64,000 nt of DNA from Rhizohabitans arisaemae (GCF_025996515.1 NZ_BLRH01000055.1:310001-374000), one strand, 5' to 3'. Counted from the first letter of the stretch, positions 49,945 through 59,263 are shown. The notes: generated by a model from the sequence alone, not told the origin. Made by a program: numbers and translations.

Positions 49945-50937
49945 ATGAACGACAACCAGGTCATCCAGGACTTCCCCGGTCTGGCCGACGCCTTCCGGCG
50001 GGAGTTGCTGGCGCACTGCTACCGCATGCTCGGTTCGGTGCACGACGCCGAGGAAGCGGTCCAGGAGACCTACCTGCGGGCTTGGCGCTCCTATGACGGG
50101 TTCGAAGGTCGTTCCTCCCTGCGCACCTGGCTCTACCGGATCGCCACCAACGTCAGCCTGACCGCGCTGGAGACCCGGCAGCGGCGCCCGCTCCCGGCCG
50201 GCCTGGGCACGCCGAGCGCCCAGATAGGCGACCCAATGGTCCGGCGACCGGAGATTCCGTGGCTGGAGCCGATCCCCGACGTGCTGGTCGGCGCCGACGG
50301 ATCCGACCCCGCGACGATCGTCACCGCACGGGAGAGCATCCGGCTGGCGCTCACGGCCGCGCTCCAGCATCTGCCGCCCCGGCAGCGGGCCGTGCTCATC
50401 CTCCGCGACGTGCTCAAGTGGCGGGCCGCCGAGGTCGCCGAACTGCTGGACACCACCACCGCCTCGGTCAACAGCACCCTGCAGCGCGCCCGGGGCCGGA
50501 TGAACCTGATCGCCCCGACCGAGGACGGGGTGACCGAGCCCACCGCCTCGGAGCAGCGTGAGCTTCTCGATCGCTATGTCGCCGCGTTTCAGGCCAAGGA
50601 CGTCGCGGCCATCGTCCGGCTTTTCACCACCGACGCCACGTGGGACATGCCGCCCTTCACCACCTGGTTCCGCGGCCGGTCCGCCATCGCCCACGCCGTG
50701 GGCGCAATCTGCCCGGCCGGTCCCGGCGACCTCCGGCTCCTCCCGATCCGGGCCAACGGCCAGCCCGGGTTCGCGCTGTACCTCCGCGGACCCGACGGGG
50801 TGCGGAGGGCCTTCAACCTGCAGGTGCTCACCCTGACCCCCGAGGGGATCCGGCACGGCTCCAACTTCTTCGACCACTCGCTCTTCCCCGTCTTCGGACT
50901 CCCGCCGGAACTCCCGCCCGAACCCGGCCCGAGCTGA
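49945..50937 (+). CDS. ECF sigma factor with SnoaL-like C-terminal domain
   Basis: A 330-residue extracytoplasmic-function sigma factor. Region 2 (about 10-75) has HCYRMLGSVHDAEEAVQETYLRAWR; region 4 (about 130-190) has LQHLPPRQRAVLILRDVLKWRAAEVAELL. Residues 200-320 are a SnoaL-like domain (LLDRYVAAFQAKDVAAIVRLFTTDATWDMPP), as in SigJ/ECF41 and SigG groups, thought to act as an internal regulator instead of an anti-sigma factor. No partner carboxymuconolactone or oxidoreductase gene lies next to it. Confidence 0.88.
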   Translation: MNDNQVIQDFPGLADAFRRELLAHCYRMLGSVHDAEEAVQETYLRAWRSYDGFEGRSSLRTWLYRIATNVSLTALETRQRRPLPAGLGTPSAQIGDPMVRRPEIPWLEPIPDVLVGADGSDPATIVTARESIRLALTAALQHLPPRQRAVLILRDVLKWRAAEVAELLDTTTASVNSTLQRARGRMNLIAPTEDGVTEPTASEQRELLDRYVAAFQAKDVAAIVRLFTTDATWDMPPFTTWFRGRSAIAHAVGAICPAGPGDLRLLPIRANGQPGFALYLRGPDGVRRAFNLQVLTLTPEGIRHGSNFFDHSLFPVFGLPPELPPEPGPS

Positions 50938-51250
50938 CCGCACCCGCCACGGCACGTTCACAACGACCGCCAAATCCGCACCCGGCTGCCAGCCGGTCCT
51001 CGAGCCCGTCGGCGAGGGGGCGGCGAGCTAGGCCCGGCCCGCCTCGGATGGCACCTTGCCCGTGATTTCCGGGAGCCGGCCGTGTCCACGCGGGCCGGGA
51101 AGGAACCCTGCTTCGGCCGGGGACGGAACCTGCCTTCGACGGGATGGATGTCACGGTGATCCCGCCCCGGCGGTGGCGAGCGCGGAAGCCGGAGCGGTCC
51201 GCCGCGTGTCGCCGGGACCCCGGGTCACGTGAGCGGTTCAGTCTGCGCCC
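50938..51250. other. Intergenic before the tRNA-Sec gene
   Basis: 313 bp, GC-rich, no ORF supported; the tRNA promoter must lie near 51200-51250 but no clear -10 is seen. Confidence 0.45.
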
Positions 51251-51343
51251 GGAGGCGTTCAGGTGCCTGGTGGTCCTCGCGGTCTTCAAAACCGACGGCA
51301 CCGAGTAGCTCGGTGCGGCGGGTTCGATTCCCGTCCGCCTCCG
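51251..51343 (+). tRNA. selC: Selenocysteine tRNA, anticodon TCA
   Basis: The 93-nt gene has the features of bacterial tRNA-Sec: acceptor GGAGGCG (51251-51257) pairs with CGCCTCC (51336-51342), discriminator G at 51343, anticodon stem CGGT/ACCG with loop CTTCAAA (TCA at 51286-51288), a long variable arm with eight perfect base pairs (51298-51305 with 51309-51316), and T loop TTCGATT. The acceptor plus T stems total 13 pairs, but as 7+6 instead of the usual 8+5 because position 8 (T) does not pair. CCA is not encoded. Selenoprotein machinery (SelA, SelB, SelD) must be elsewhere. Confidence 0.95.
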
Positions 51344-51353
51344 CACAACGAGG

Positions 51354-51376
51354 GACCCCGGGCAACCCGGGTGGTC
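51354..51376 (+). terminator. Hairpin downstream of selC
   Basis: GACCCCGGG and CCCGGGTGGTC pair around CAA, 12-30 nt after the tRNA. Confidence 0.6.
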
Positions 51377-51727
51377 ACCTGCAGGTGTCATCCTCGATGA
51401 GGCGTGGATCAACGAGCCGAACCCGTCATCGACTCACGGCTTGCGTCCGACGACCCGGCGGTTGCGCCACCGGGTCGGCAGGTTGCGCAGTTCGATGTAC
51501 GGACCGCCCGGCCACCGGTCGCCGGGCCGAATCCTCACCTCACCCGGCGGAGCGGTCCGCCGCCCCGGAAAACCCCTCGTCCGCAGGTACGGCGGCAACG
51601 CGGCTCCCGGCCGTACCGAATCACGAAATTATGGCCTCTATGTGGATTTCACCCGGTATGGGCGAGGTGGCTGGGCGGGGGCGCCGGGCAGAGTGGGCGT
51701 GAACAGGGAGACTCGAAGGGAGTCGCC
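51377..51727. other. Intergenic with a doubtful 54-codon minus-strand frame
   Basis: A minus-strand frame at 51434-51598 ends in a protein-like basic segment and has GGGAG before a TTG, but it is short and unrecognised. Otherwise nothing. Confidence 0.35.
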
Positions 51728-52126
51728 ATGGCAACCGCCTTCATGCCCAACAGGTCGGAGCACTCCGGCTGGCTGACCTTCGCCGGACTCCTCGCCATCC
51801 TGGTGGGCTTGTTCAACGCACTCGACGGAATCATCTCGCTGGCACGCCGCACGTTCTTCGTCGTCGGCGAAGAGAAGATCATCTTCGGTTTCACCGCCTG
51901 GGGCTGGATCCTGCTCATCCTCGGCATCATCCAGATAGTCGTGGGATTCGCGATCCTCAACGGCCAGGTGTGGGGACGTGCCGCGGGTGTGGTCCTGGCG
52001 ATCCTCGCCGCGATCGGGCAGCTGCTCTTCCTGCCGGCCTATCCGATCTGGTCGATCATCGTCATCGCGATGTGCGTTCTCCTCGTCTACGCGCTCACGG
52101 TCCCGTCCCGGCACGCCGTCGGCTGA
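51728..52126 (+). CDS. Small four-helix membrane protein (DUF7144-like)
   Basis: A 132-residue protein starting ATG 51728 after GGGAG. It has four membrane helices; the first is GWLTFAGLLAILVGLFNAL and the DGIISLARRTFF loop follows. It resembles the DUF7144 family, common in actinomycetes and of unknown role. Confidence 0.75.
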   Translation: MATAFMPNRSEHSGWLTFAGLLAILVGLFNALDGIISLARRTFFVVGEEKIIFGFTAWGWILLILGIIQIVVGFAILNGQVWGRAAGVVLAILAAIGQLLFLPAYPIWSIIVIAMCVLLVYALTVPSRHAVG

Positions 52127-52232
52127 TCGACGAGACGGCGGGGGCCGGGAACGGCGGCAGGACCGATCGACGCGGTGCGCCGGGTCAGGTACCGGCACAC
52201 CGCGCCGATCCACGTCCCGGTACGGGCACCCG

Positions 52233-53543
52233 TCACACCCGCACCACCGGAGGCGGCTCCCAGGCACGGGTGAGCAGGGCCGGTTCGGGCCGGTGGGCGC
52301 GCAGGCAGAGGGCGAAGTCCCCGGCCGGAGCGGGCAGCCATCCGGCCCGGAGCGGTCCCGCCGGAGGGGCGTGCCGGACGACGACGGTGAGCCCCGCCTC
52401 CGCGTCCGCCGCAGGACCGAAACGGTAGCGGTTCGCCACGTTGGGGTGGAGAAAGCGGTCCCGGTCGTAGAGGGTCAGCGACCAGAAGCCCCGGACGGGC
52501 GGCAGCTCACCCGGGGCGAAGTCGACGCGGTAGGTGTGCGCGCCGTGCAGGCGCTCACCCGCGGAGTCGAGTTCCCGGAAGAAGCAGACGGTCTCCGCGG
52601 CCCGCCCGGCGCAGACCCCCTGTCTGGCCACCGCCGTCCGGGTGACGTAGTCCGTGCCGAACGCCGCGCCGTCCCAGAACGTCGTCCAGCCGTCGGCGAC
52701 CTCGACCCCCACGTCGCGGAAGCGGAGCAGCGGGGCGATCAGTTCGGCGTCGGCGGCGACGGCGGCCTCCCGGAGCAGCTCCCGGTGGTCCGACGAGTCC
52801 AGCACCGTGCGCACCAGCCGATAGACGGCCTCCTCTCCGCGAAGCGGCGGCACCTCGTCCATCACCTCCGGCAGGACGTCGAAGAACGTGGCGGGCGACA
52901 CCCAGGCGGAGACGTCGTCTCCCGCCTGGAAGGCGTCGGGGAGGTCCGGCACCGCCGACCAGTCCTGGGTCTGAAAGCCGCCGTCGAACCGGGTGAGCGG
53001 GTAGGCCGACACCTGCCCGGCGAGGCGCCCGACCGGTTCGCCGACCGGGTAGAGCCGGGGGCTCACCGTCGCGATGCCGGTGGGGGATCGCAGGACCCCC
53101 GCGAACCCCGGCGGCTTCACGCCCGACCAGTGCGGCCCGACGACGAGGTAGAGGCCGGGGCGCGAGCCGTACATGGCGCCGAGTTCGGCGAAGGCGTCGG
53201 TCCGCTGGTCGCACAGCTGGTAGACCCAGTACAGGTCACCGAAGTCGGGCACCTGGACGACCACGGGCCCGTCGCCGAGGTCCAGCACGCCGAATCCGTA
53301 CACGACGTCGGGGTCGGGGCAGGGCACCCGGCGCTGGCCGGGGGCGAGCCGGTCGATCAGCATGCAGAGCCGCCCGACCGGGGCGACCGGGACGACCCCG
53401 CCGAGCAGCCCGGGCTCGGGCACCCGGCGGAGCGCCGCCAGCCGGTTGTGCAGGTTCACCATCGGCCAGGCCCACAGGTAGGCGAGTCGCGCGATCTCCC
53501 GCACCACGTCGGGGGTCAGCCGCCGTTCCCCGGCCCCGGGCAT
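52233..53543 (-). CDS. DUF1254/DUF1214 domain protein
   Basis: A 436-residue protein. ATG 53543 shares one base with the stop of the upstream LuxR gene (TGATG), so translation is coupled and the regulator probably controls this gene. The N-terminal half (LAYLWAWPMVNLHNR, PCPDPDVVYGFGVLDLGDGPVVV) is DUF1254, the C-terminal 110 residues (FWSLTLYDRDRFLHPN) DUF1214. Proteins of this pair are of uncertain function. No signal peptide is visible here, unlike many homologues, which suggests cytoplasmic location. Confidence 0.85.
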   Translation of the reverse strand: MPGAGERRLTPDVVREIARLAYLWAWPMVNLHNRLAALRRVPEPGLLGGVVPVAPVGRLCMLIDRLAPGQRRVPCPDPDVVYGFGVLDLGDGPVVVQVPDFGDLYWVYQLCDQRTDAFAELGAMYGSRPGLYLVVGPHWSGVKPPGFAGVLRSPTGIATVSPRLYPVGEPVGRLAGQVSAYPLTRFDGGFQTQDWSAVPDLPDAFQAGDDVSAWVSPATFFDVLPEVMDEVPPLRGEEAVYRLVRTVLDSSDHRELLREAAVAADAELIAPLLRFRDVGVEVADGWTTFWDGAAFGTDYVTRTAVARQGVCAGRAAETVCFFRELDSAGERLHGAHTYRVDFAPGELPPVRGFWSLTLYDRDRFLHPNVANRYRFGPAADAEAGLTVVVRHAPPAGPLRAGWLPAPAGDFALCLRAHRPEPALLTRAWEPPPVVRV

Positions 53544-55780
53544 CAGAGCAGGCCCCGGCGGGCCGCCTCCGCGATCGCAGCACGGCGGGAGCCCACCCCG
53601 AGTTTGCGATAGGCCGCTCTGAGGTGGGTCTTCACCGTGTTGACGGAGAGGAAGAGCCCGTCGGCGATCTCCTCGTTGGTCATGTGCGAGGGGAGGAACC
53701 GGACGACGGCCAGCTCGCACTCGGTGAGCGCCCCCGCCGGGGCGGGCCTGGCGGTGAGCACGGCCGCGGGCTGGCGGTCGAAGCGGCTCAGCACCCGGTT
53801 GCGGAAGGGGCCCGGGGAGGTCAGCGCGGTGAGGGCGGAGCGCACCGTCTGCCCGCCCTGCAGGAAGACCCGGATCGGTTCCTCGGCGGCCGCCAGCTCC
53901 AGGGCCTGCCCCAGGCAGGTCGTGGCGGTGTCGGCCGCGCCGAGGCGGCGGTGGGCGCATCCGGCGACGAGCAGGGCGCCGATCCGATCGGGCAGCGTCC
54001 CGGCGCCGTCGAGGCGTTCGGTGACCGCCCGGAGCGCGGCCCGCGGGTCGTCGCAGATCAGGTGGAGGTATCCGGTGACGATCGGATCGCCGGTCAGGGT
54101 GAGCGCCGAGGCGGCCCGGTCCGGGTCGCCGATGCGCAGGGCGATCTCCGCGTCGAGTCCGTCGCTCACCGCCCGCGCCCCTTGGACGTCGCCTTCGGCG
54201 AGGAGCACCCGGGCGCGGAGCCAGGCGAGTTCCTCCCCGACGGGCGGTTCACCGGGGAACGGTTCGAAGCGCGGATCCTCGTCGAGAAGGTGCTTGGCGC
54301 CGATGAGGTCGTCCCGCGCCCAGGCGACGCGGGCGAGCGCGGCGACCGTGACGGCCCGGACCTCCGCGCCGGCGGGGACCCGCCCCGCGGCCCGGCCGCC
54401 CCTGGAGAGCGGCTCGGTCAGGGCGACGGCGGCCTCGAGCGCGCCGTAGCGGGCCTCCGCCACGGCTCGCCAGGCTCTGGCCCGTACCCGCAGCCCGGGC
54501 AGGATCGACGGGGAGGGTGCCGACCGCAGGGCTCCGTCGGCGATCCGGAGCGCCTCCCGCGCCTGCGGGACGGCTCCTTCGCGCAGGTGGGCGAGGCCGA
54601 GCAGGAACGCGTAGGTGCCGCGGGCGGCTTCGCTGCCGGCTTCCCGCACGCCCGCCTCCAGCTCCTCGTGGTCGCTCTTCCCGGCCGCACGGGTCCGGTC
54701 GGCGCGCAGCAGCCGGGTGACCAGTTCCGGGTCTCCTGCGTCGACGGCGCAGCGCAGGCCTTCGCGGGGCCGGTCCTCTCCGGCGTACCAGCGCGCGGCC
54801 CGTACCCGCAGGCCCGGGAGCTCTTCCGGCAGGTCCCGTTCGGCCTCGGCGAGAAGCAGGTCCCGGAAGAGCGGGTGGTATCGGTAGCCGCCGTCGCCCC
54901 GTTCGACGAAGCCGGTCTCCCGGCTCAGCCGGTCGAGGGTCCGGGCTCCGTCGTCGCCGCCGGTGAGCACGTCGGCGAGCGGTCCGGTGAGGGTGCCGGC
55001 GACGCAGGTCCGCAGGAGGAAGTCACGGTCCGACCCGGTCTGGTCGTGCAGCACCTCATCCCGGAAGTAGTCGGCGAGGAAGGAGTCGCCGGCGAGCCGA
55101 ATGCCCGCCATCCAGCCCCGGGTGTGGTCGAACAGCACCCGGCCGACCTCCGGGGACACGCCGAGGACGCCGCAGTACTGCGCGCACTCCTCGGCGGTGC
55201 AGGCGAGTTCCGCGCCGTCGATCTCGGCGAGCTCACCGGAGACGCGGAGCCGGGCCAGGTGCCGGAGGCGGGGGACGCGCCGCCCGGAGAGGATCAGCCG
55301 GAGGGTGTCGGGCGCGTGCAGGATCAGCGAATCCAGATCCTCCAGTACGGCGGGCGCGCTGATCTCGTGGACGTCGTCCAGGACGAGGTACACGGGTTCG
55401 CCGTCCCGGGGCACCAGGGCGGTGAGCCGGTCGAGGAACCCCTCCACGTCACCGTCCGCCGCGCCGGCCTGCTCGGTGCCGAGTGCGCCGAGGATGCAGG
55501 CCCGGAGCCGGGTGGGCTCGTTGTCCCCCCGGTCGGTGCAGAGCCAGCCGACGCGGCGCCGCCCGGCGCCTTCCTTGGCCCACTCGGCGCAGGCGATGGT
55601 CTTCCCCGCGCCGGCCGGGCCCCGGACGAGGGTCACCCGGGCGGCGGTCGCCTGGTCGAGCCGGGTGGACATCCGCGGCCGTGGCATGACGGGTACGGCG
55701 GTGCGGGGTATCGCGAGTTTGGCGGTGAACCGCCCCCGATCCCCGTTCATGTTCTGCCGCATGGGCACGATCACCGCCAT
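53543..55780 (-). CDS. LuxR-family regulator, LAL/MalT-like
   Basis: A 745-residue regulator: Walker A GPAGAGKT (residues 54-61) and Walker B YLVLDDVHE in an NTPase domain, helical MalT-like repeats in the middle, and a C-terminal LuxR helix-turn-helix (LTECELAVVRFLPSHMTNEEIADGLFLSVNTVKTHLRA, about 685-725). LAL proteins bind an inducer and ATP and activate nearby operons. Coupled with the DUF1254 gene downstream. Confidence 0.9.
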   Translation of the reverse strand: MAVIVPMRQNMNGDRGRFTAKLAIPRTAVPVMPRPRMSTRLDQATAARVTLVRGPAGAGKTIACAEWAKEGAGRRRVGWLCTDRGDNEPTRLRACILGALGTEQAGAADGDVEGFLDRLTALVPRDGEPVYLVLDDVHEISAPAVLEDLDSLILHAPDTLRLILSGRRVPRLRHLARLRVSGELAEIDGAELACTAEECAQYCGVLGVSPEVGRVLFDHTRGWMAGIRLAGDSFLADYFRDEVLHDQTGSDRDFLLRTCVAGTLTGPLADVLTGGDDGARTLDRLSRETGFVERGDGGYRYHPLFRDLLLAEAERDLPEELPGLRVRAARWYAGEDRPREGLRCAVDAGDPELVTRLLRADRTRAAGKSDHEELEAGVREAGSEAARGTYAFLLGLAHLREGAVPQAREALRIADGALRSAPSPSILPGLRVRARAWRAVAEARYGALEAAVALTEPLSRGGRAAGRVPAGAEVRAVTVAALARVAWARDDLIGAKHLLDEDPRFEPFPGEPPVGEELAWLRARVLLAEGDVQGARAVSDGLDAEIALRIGDPDRAASALTLTGDPIVTGYLHLICDDPRAALRAVTERLDGAGTLPDRIGALLVAGCAHRRLGAADTATTCLGQALELAAAEEPIRVFLQGGQTVRSALTALTSPGPFRNRVLSRFDRQPAAVLTARPAPAGALTECELAVVRFLPSHMTNEEIADGLFLSVNTVKTHLRAAYRKLGVGSRRAAIAEAARRGLL

Positions 55781-55863
55781 GGCTCCCCCCGAAGCTCCGG
55801 CGTACTCCCCCGCTAAGGATGAAGTCGCAGTTCAGGGACATACCCTGGCGCAGCCGTACACAA

Positions 55864-57285
55864 TCAAGCGGAATGCTCGGCGCGGTCACCGGACCAGTCG
55901 GTGTGGAAGGCCCCGCCGCGGTCGACCCGCTCGTAGGTGTGCGCGCCGAAGAAGTCGCGCAGGCCCTGGACGAGCGCGGCGGGGAGCCGCTCCCGGCGCA
56001 GCGCGTCGTAGTAGGCGAGGGCGGAGGAGAACCCGGGGGTGGGCACCCCGGTCTCCGCGGCCGTGGCGACCACCCGGCGCCAGGACCGCTGCGCCTCGGT
56101 GAAGACCTTGGCAAGCGTGGGGTCGAGCAGCAGGGAGGGCAGGGCGGGGTCGGTGTCGTACGCCTCCCGGATCCGGTTGAGGAAACGTGCCCGGATGATG
56201 CAGCCGCCCCGCCAGATGGTGGCGACGGCGGCTCTGTCGATGTTCCAGCCGTAGAGCTCGCTCGCCGCGGCGATCTGGTCGAACCCCTGGGCGTAGGCCA
56301 CGATCTTGGACGCGTAGAGCGCCTTGCGGACGTCCTCCACCAGGCTCGGGTCCCCCTGGGCGATCCGCGGCCCCGGGAGGTCTCGCGCGGCGGCCCGCTG
56401 CCCGGCGTGGCCGGAGAGGGATCGGGCGAAGACCGCCTCGGCGATGCCGGTGACCGGGACGCCCAGTTCGAGGGCGTTCTGCACCGTCCACCGGCCGGTC
56501 CCCTTCTGTTCGGCCCGGTCGACCACGACGTCGACGAAGGGCCTGCCGGTGGCGGGGTCGACGTGGCCGAGCACCTCGGCGGTGATCTCGATGAGGTAGG
56601 ACTCCAGCTCCCCGGTGTTCCAGTCCCGGAACACGTCGGCGAGTTCGGCGGGGCTCAGACCGGCGGCCTGGCGGAGCAGGTCGTACGACTCCGCGATGAG
56701 CTGCATGTCCGCATACTCGATGCCGTTGTGGACCATTTTCACGAAATGTCCGGCACCGTCCGGGCCGATATGGGTACAGCACGGCACCCCGTCCACCTCG
56801 GCGGCGATCGCCTCCAGCAGCGGGCCGAGCGCGGCGTACGCCTCCGCCGAGCCGCCCGGCATGATGCTCGGCCCGTGGAGCGCGCCCTCCTCGCCCCCGG
56901 AGACGCCCATGCCGACGAAGTGGACGCCCCGCTCGCGGAGCGCCGCCTCCCGCCGCCGGGTGTCCTCGAACTGCGCGTTCCCGCCGTCGACGATCATGTC
57001 GCCGGGCTCCATGACGGCGGCGAGCTCCTCGACCACCGCGTCCGTGGGCTCCCCCGCCTTGACCATCACGATCACCCGGCGCGGCCGGGCCAGCGCGTCG
57101 ACGAACTCCCGGGTCGACACGGTGGGGACGAACGCCCCCTCGTCCCCGTGCTCCTCGACCAGCCGCTGCGTCCGGGCGGTGGTCCGATTGTGCAGGGCGA
57201 CCCGATATCCGTGCCTCGCCAGGTTCCTGGCGAGATTGCTGCCCATGACCGCGAGCCCGGTGACGCCGATATCAGCCTTCGTCAT
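55864..57285 (-). CDS. gnd: NADP-dependent 6-phosphogluconate dehydrogenase
   Basis: Oxidative pentose-phosphate enzyme converting 6-phosphogluconate to ribulose-5-phosphate and CO2. The 473-residue length is that of the long (GndA) form. Landmarks: nucleotide-binding GLAVMGSNLARN, the NRTTARTQ adenosine loop, GMGVSGGEEGALHGPSIMPGG, catalytic lysine in GHFVKMVHNGIEY, and IWRGGCIIR. The ATG at 57285 lies 6 nt after a -10 element. Confidence 0.97.
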   Translation of the reverse strand: MTKADIGVTGLAVMGSNLARNLARHGYRVALHNRTTARTQRLVEEHGDEGAFVPTVSTREFVDALARPRRVIVMVKAGEPTDAVVEELAAVMEPGDMIVDGGNAQFEDTRRREAALRERGVHFVGMGVSGGEEGALHGPSIMPGGSAEAYAALGPLLEAIAAEVDGVPCCTHIGPDGAGHFVKMVHNGIEYADMQLIAESYDLLRQAAGLSPAELADVFRDWNTGELESYLIEITAEVLGHVDPATGRPFVDVVVDRAEQKGTGRWTVQNALELGVPVTGIAEAVFARSLSGHAGQRAAARDLPGPRIAQGDPSLVEDVRKALYASKIVAYAQGFDQIAAASELYGWNIDRAAVATIWRGGCIIRARFLNRIREAYDTDPALPSLLLDPTLAKVFTEAQRSWRRVVATAAETGVPTPGFSSALAYYDALRRERLPAALVQGLRDFFGAHTYERVDRGGAFHTDWSGDRAEHSA

Positions 57286-57291
57286 GCGATC

Positions 57292-57297
57292 AGCCTA
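57292..57297 (-). promoter_or_regulatory. -10 element of gnd (probably leaderless)
   Basis: TAGGCT-gatcgc-ATG on the minus strand; no ribosome binding site. Confidence 0.5.
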
Positions 57298-57318
57298 CGC
57301 CCTTTACATTGTAGATCT

Positions 57319-57864
57319 TTAGCCTGAGGTCGGCGACCGCGTCAGCCCGGCGTGTTCCAGCACCTCCGACGCCACCTCCCGCAGCGACCGGCCCTCGTTG
57401 ACCACCACATGGTCCTCCACACCCGCCCGCGCCACCCGGGCGGCGAACCCGTCGACCTCGCCGAGGTGCGCCGCCAGGTTCGCCCCCGAATCCCGGCCGC
57501 GCAGCCGCGCCACGGCCGTCTCCCGCGACACCGTCAACCGCACCACGGTGAGGTACGGCGCCGCGGCCCCCACCGTCAGGCCCGCCCGGACCGCCGCCAG
57601 ATGCGCGGGCTCCAGCAGCGCCCTGGCCAGTACGAAGCGGTCGATCCCCGCCTTGCGGTACTCGGCCGTCACCGCCCGCAGATTCGCGGTCAGCAGACCG
57701 TGCACCGCCGTACCGTCCAGGTCCGGCCCCGCCCAGCAGAGCCAGTCCAGGTCCACCACCGCATGCGGTGTCCCCCGCTCGCCCAGGATCTCCCCCAGCT
57801 CGACCGCCACCGCCGTCTTCCCCGACGCCAGCCCACCGGTGAGCAACACCGCCGTCACACTCAT
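57319..57864 (-). CDS. P-loop kinase-like protein
   Basis: A 181-residue AAA/zeta-toxin/gluconokinase-like P-loop protein. Walker A is GGLASGKTAVAV (residues 10-21); VVDLDWLC (about 38-45) resembles the Walker B of small nucleoside or sugar kinases; RLTVSRETAVARLRGRDSG is the lid. Start ATG 57864 follows a GGGGCGG stretch that is the edge of a 195-bp duplicated segment. The substrate is unknown. 33 bp separate it from the gnd start codon, on the same strand. Confidence 0.7.
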   Translation of the reverse strand: MSVTAVLLTGGLASGKTAVAVELGEILGERGTPHAVVDLDWLCWAGPDLDGTAVHGLLTANLRAVTAEYRKAGIDRFVLARALLEPAHLAAVRAGLTVGAAAPYLTVVRLTVSRETAVARLRGRDSGANLAAHLGEVDGFAARVARAGVEDHVVVNEGRSLREVASEVLEHAGLTRSPTSG

Positions 57865-57869
57865 GCCGC

Positions 57870-58231
57870 CCCATTGTGGTGCCAAAGCCGCGAGGCCGGC
57901 GTCCGGGTCCGGTGCGCAGGCCGCCGGACGGCCGTACCGACCTCCGGGAAAGCCCGAATCCCACCGAACCCGGACTCGCCAGGTCCACGATCGGGCGATG
58001 TACGGCCGGCTGCGCCCGGCCCGGGATTTTTCGGGGCACGGAGACGGGTGGCGCCCGCGGCCGTCCCATTGTGGTGCCGAAGCCGGGCGGCCGGCGTCCG
58101 GGTCCGGTGCGCAGGCCGCCGGACGGCCATACCGACCTCCGGGAAAGCCGGACCCGGACTGACCAGGTTCACGATCGGCTGCATCCGGCTCGGGATTTCG
58201 GGGTACGGAGACGAATGGCGCCCACGGCCGT
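57870..58231. repeat. Imperfect tandem duplication of a 195-bp intergenic unit
   Basis: Copy 1 (57870-58064) and copy 2 (58065-58231) both begin CCCATTGTGGTGCC and share long blocks, including one of about 60 bp around GTCCGGGTCCGGTGCGC; copy 2 lacks about 28 bp. Copy 1 ends 5 bp from the P-loop gene start and contains its ribosome binding region, so the promoter region of that gene seems duplicated. The rest of the gap to 58341 holds nothing else. Confidence 0.85.
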
Positions 58232-58341
58232 ACGATCCCGGCGGGTCGGCCCGGGCCCGATCGGTTCCCCCCGGAAGTACCGCCCGTCCCGCCGGGGACC
58301 CCGGTATGGCTCACGCGGTGGGAAGCCGGTTGGATCGGGGT

Positions 58342-58740
58342 ATGGACGAGAGCACGCCGACCGGCCCCGGCGAGGGGCCGGCGCCCGAGGACCGGCTCGC
58401 CGCCGAGCTGCGCGAGTTCGTCGCCGAACGGCACTGGCAGCGGTACATGCGGCCCAAGAACCTGGTGATGGCGCTCTCCGCCGAAGTCGGCGAACTCAGC
58501 GAGCACTTCACCTGGACGGATCCGGACGGCGCCGCCGACCTCACCCCGGAGCAGCGGGCCGAAGTCGCCGACGAGATCGCCGACGTCTACATCTACCTGC
58601 TCCGCCTGGCCGGCTCGCTCGGGGTCGACCCGGTCGAGGCGGCGCTGGCCAAGCTGGTCAAGGCCCGGCTGAAGTATCCGGCGCGCCCATCCGGGGCGGA
58701 TCCCGATACCCTGCGCGAAGCCCCCGAGACACCCGAGTGA
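58342..58740 (+). CDS. MazG-like nucleotide pyrophosphohydrolase
   Basis: A 132-residue single MazG-like domain (dCTPase/DCTPP1 type) starting ATG 58342. The metal-binding pattern is ExxE in SAEVGELSEHF and ExxD in DEIADVYIYL, after the RHWQRYMRPKNL helix. It hydrolyses (d)NTPs such as dCTP or damaged nucleotides to monophosphates. Followed by the DUF2203 gene after 9 bp, forming an operon. Confidence 0.85.
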   Translation: MDESTPTGPGEGPAPEDRLAAELREFVAERHWQRYMRPKNLVMALSAEVGELSEHFTWTDPDGAADLTPEQRAEVADEIADVYIYLLRLAGSLGVDPVEAALAKLVKARLKYPARPSGADPDTLREAPETPE

Positions 58741-58749
58741 GGAGCAGCC

Positions 58750-59124
58750 GTGCCGGAGGACGAACACGTGTTCACCATCACCGAGGCGCTCGCGCTCATG
58801 CCCAAGGTGCGGGCCCGGGGCGAGGAGGTCGTACGGCTCCGCGCCACCCTCGCCGAACTCACCCACGACCTGCGGGTCCACGGCCGCTCCGAGCTCGGCG
58901 GCGTCGCCGAGGCGAAGGCCTGCGAGGCCCGGCTGGGCGAGCATCTCACCTGGTTCACCGAGAAGGGGATCGAGGTGAAGAGCATCGCGCCCCTGCTGAT
59001 CGACTTCCCCGCCCGGCTGGAGGGCCGATCCGTCCGGCTCTGCTGGCTCGAAGGTGAGCGCGACCTGGAGTGGTACCACCGCAGCGAGCTGGGCTTCGCC
59101 GGCCGCCGCCGGCTCCCCCACTGA
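58750..59124 (+). CDS. DUF2203 protein
   Basis: A 124-residue protein starting GTG 58750 after GGAGCAG. FTITEALALMPKVRARGEEVVRL and LIDFPARLEGRSVRLCWLEGERDLEWYH are characteristic of DUF2203, a small family of unknown function. Its 3' end faces the 50-nt repeat array. Confidence 0.85.
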   Translation: MPEDEHVFTITEALALMPKVRARGEEVVRLRATLAELTHDLRVHGRSELGGVAEAKACEARLGEHLTWFTEKGIEVKSIAPLLIDFPARLEGRSVRLCWLEGERDLEWYHRSELGFAGRRRLPH

Positions 59125-59263
59125 CCCTCCGCCACGCCCCACACCGTACGGCCTCCGGATCAAGCCCCGCAGGCCGTACCCCATCCGGTGTCCGACCCCG
59201 TGGGGACCGTACGGGCAGCACTCCACCACGCTCTCGCCGGACGTGAAGCCGTTGCCCCCCGCA

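Noticed and set aside
49580-49948. 122-codon frame before the ECF sigma gene
   Set aside because: It has an RBS-like sequence and an ATGA overlap, but the predicted protein is low-complexity without a recognisable fold, so I did not annotate it.
51434-51598. 54-codon minus-strand frame after selC
   Set aside because: Protein-like tail but short, TTG start, no known family; noise cannot be excluded.
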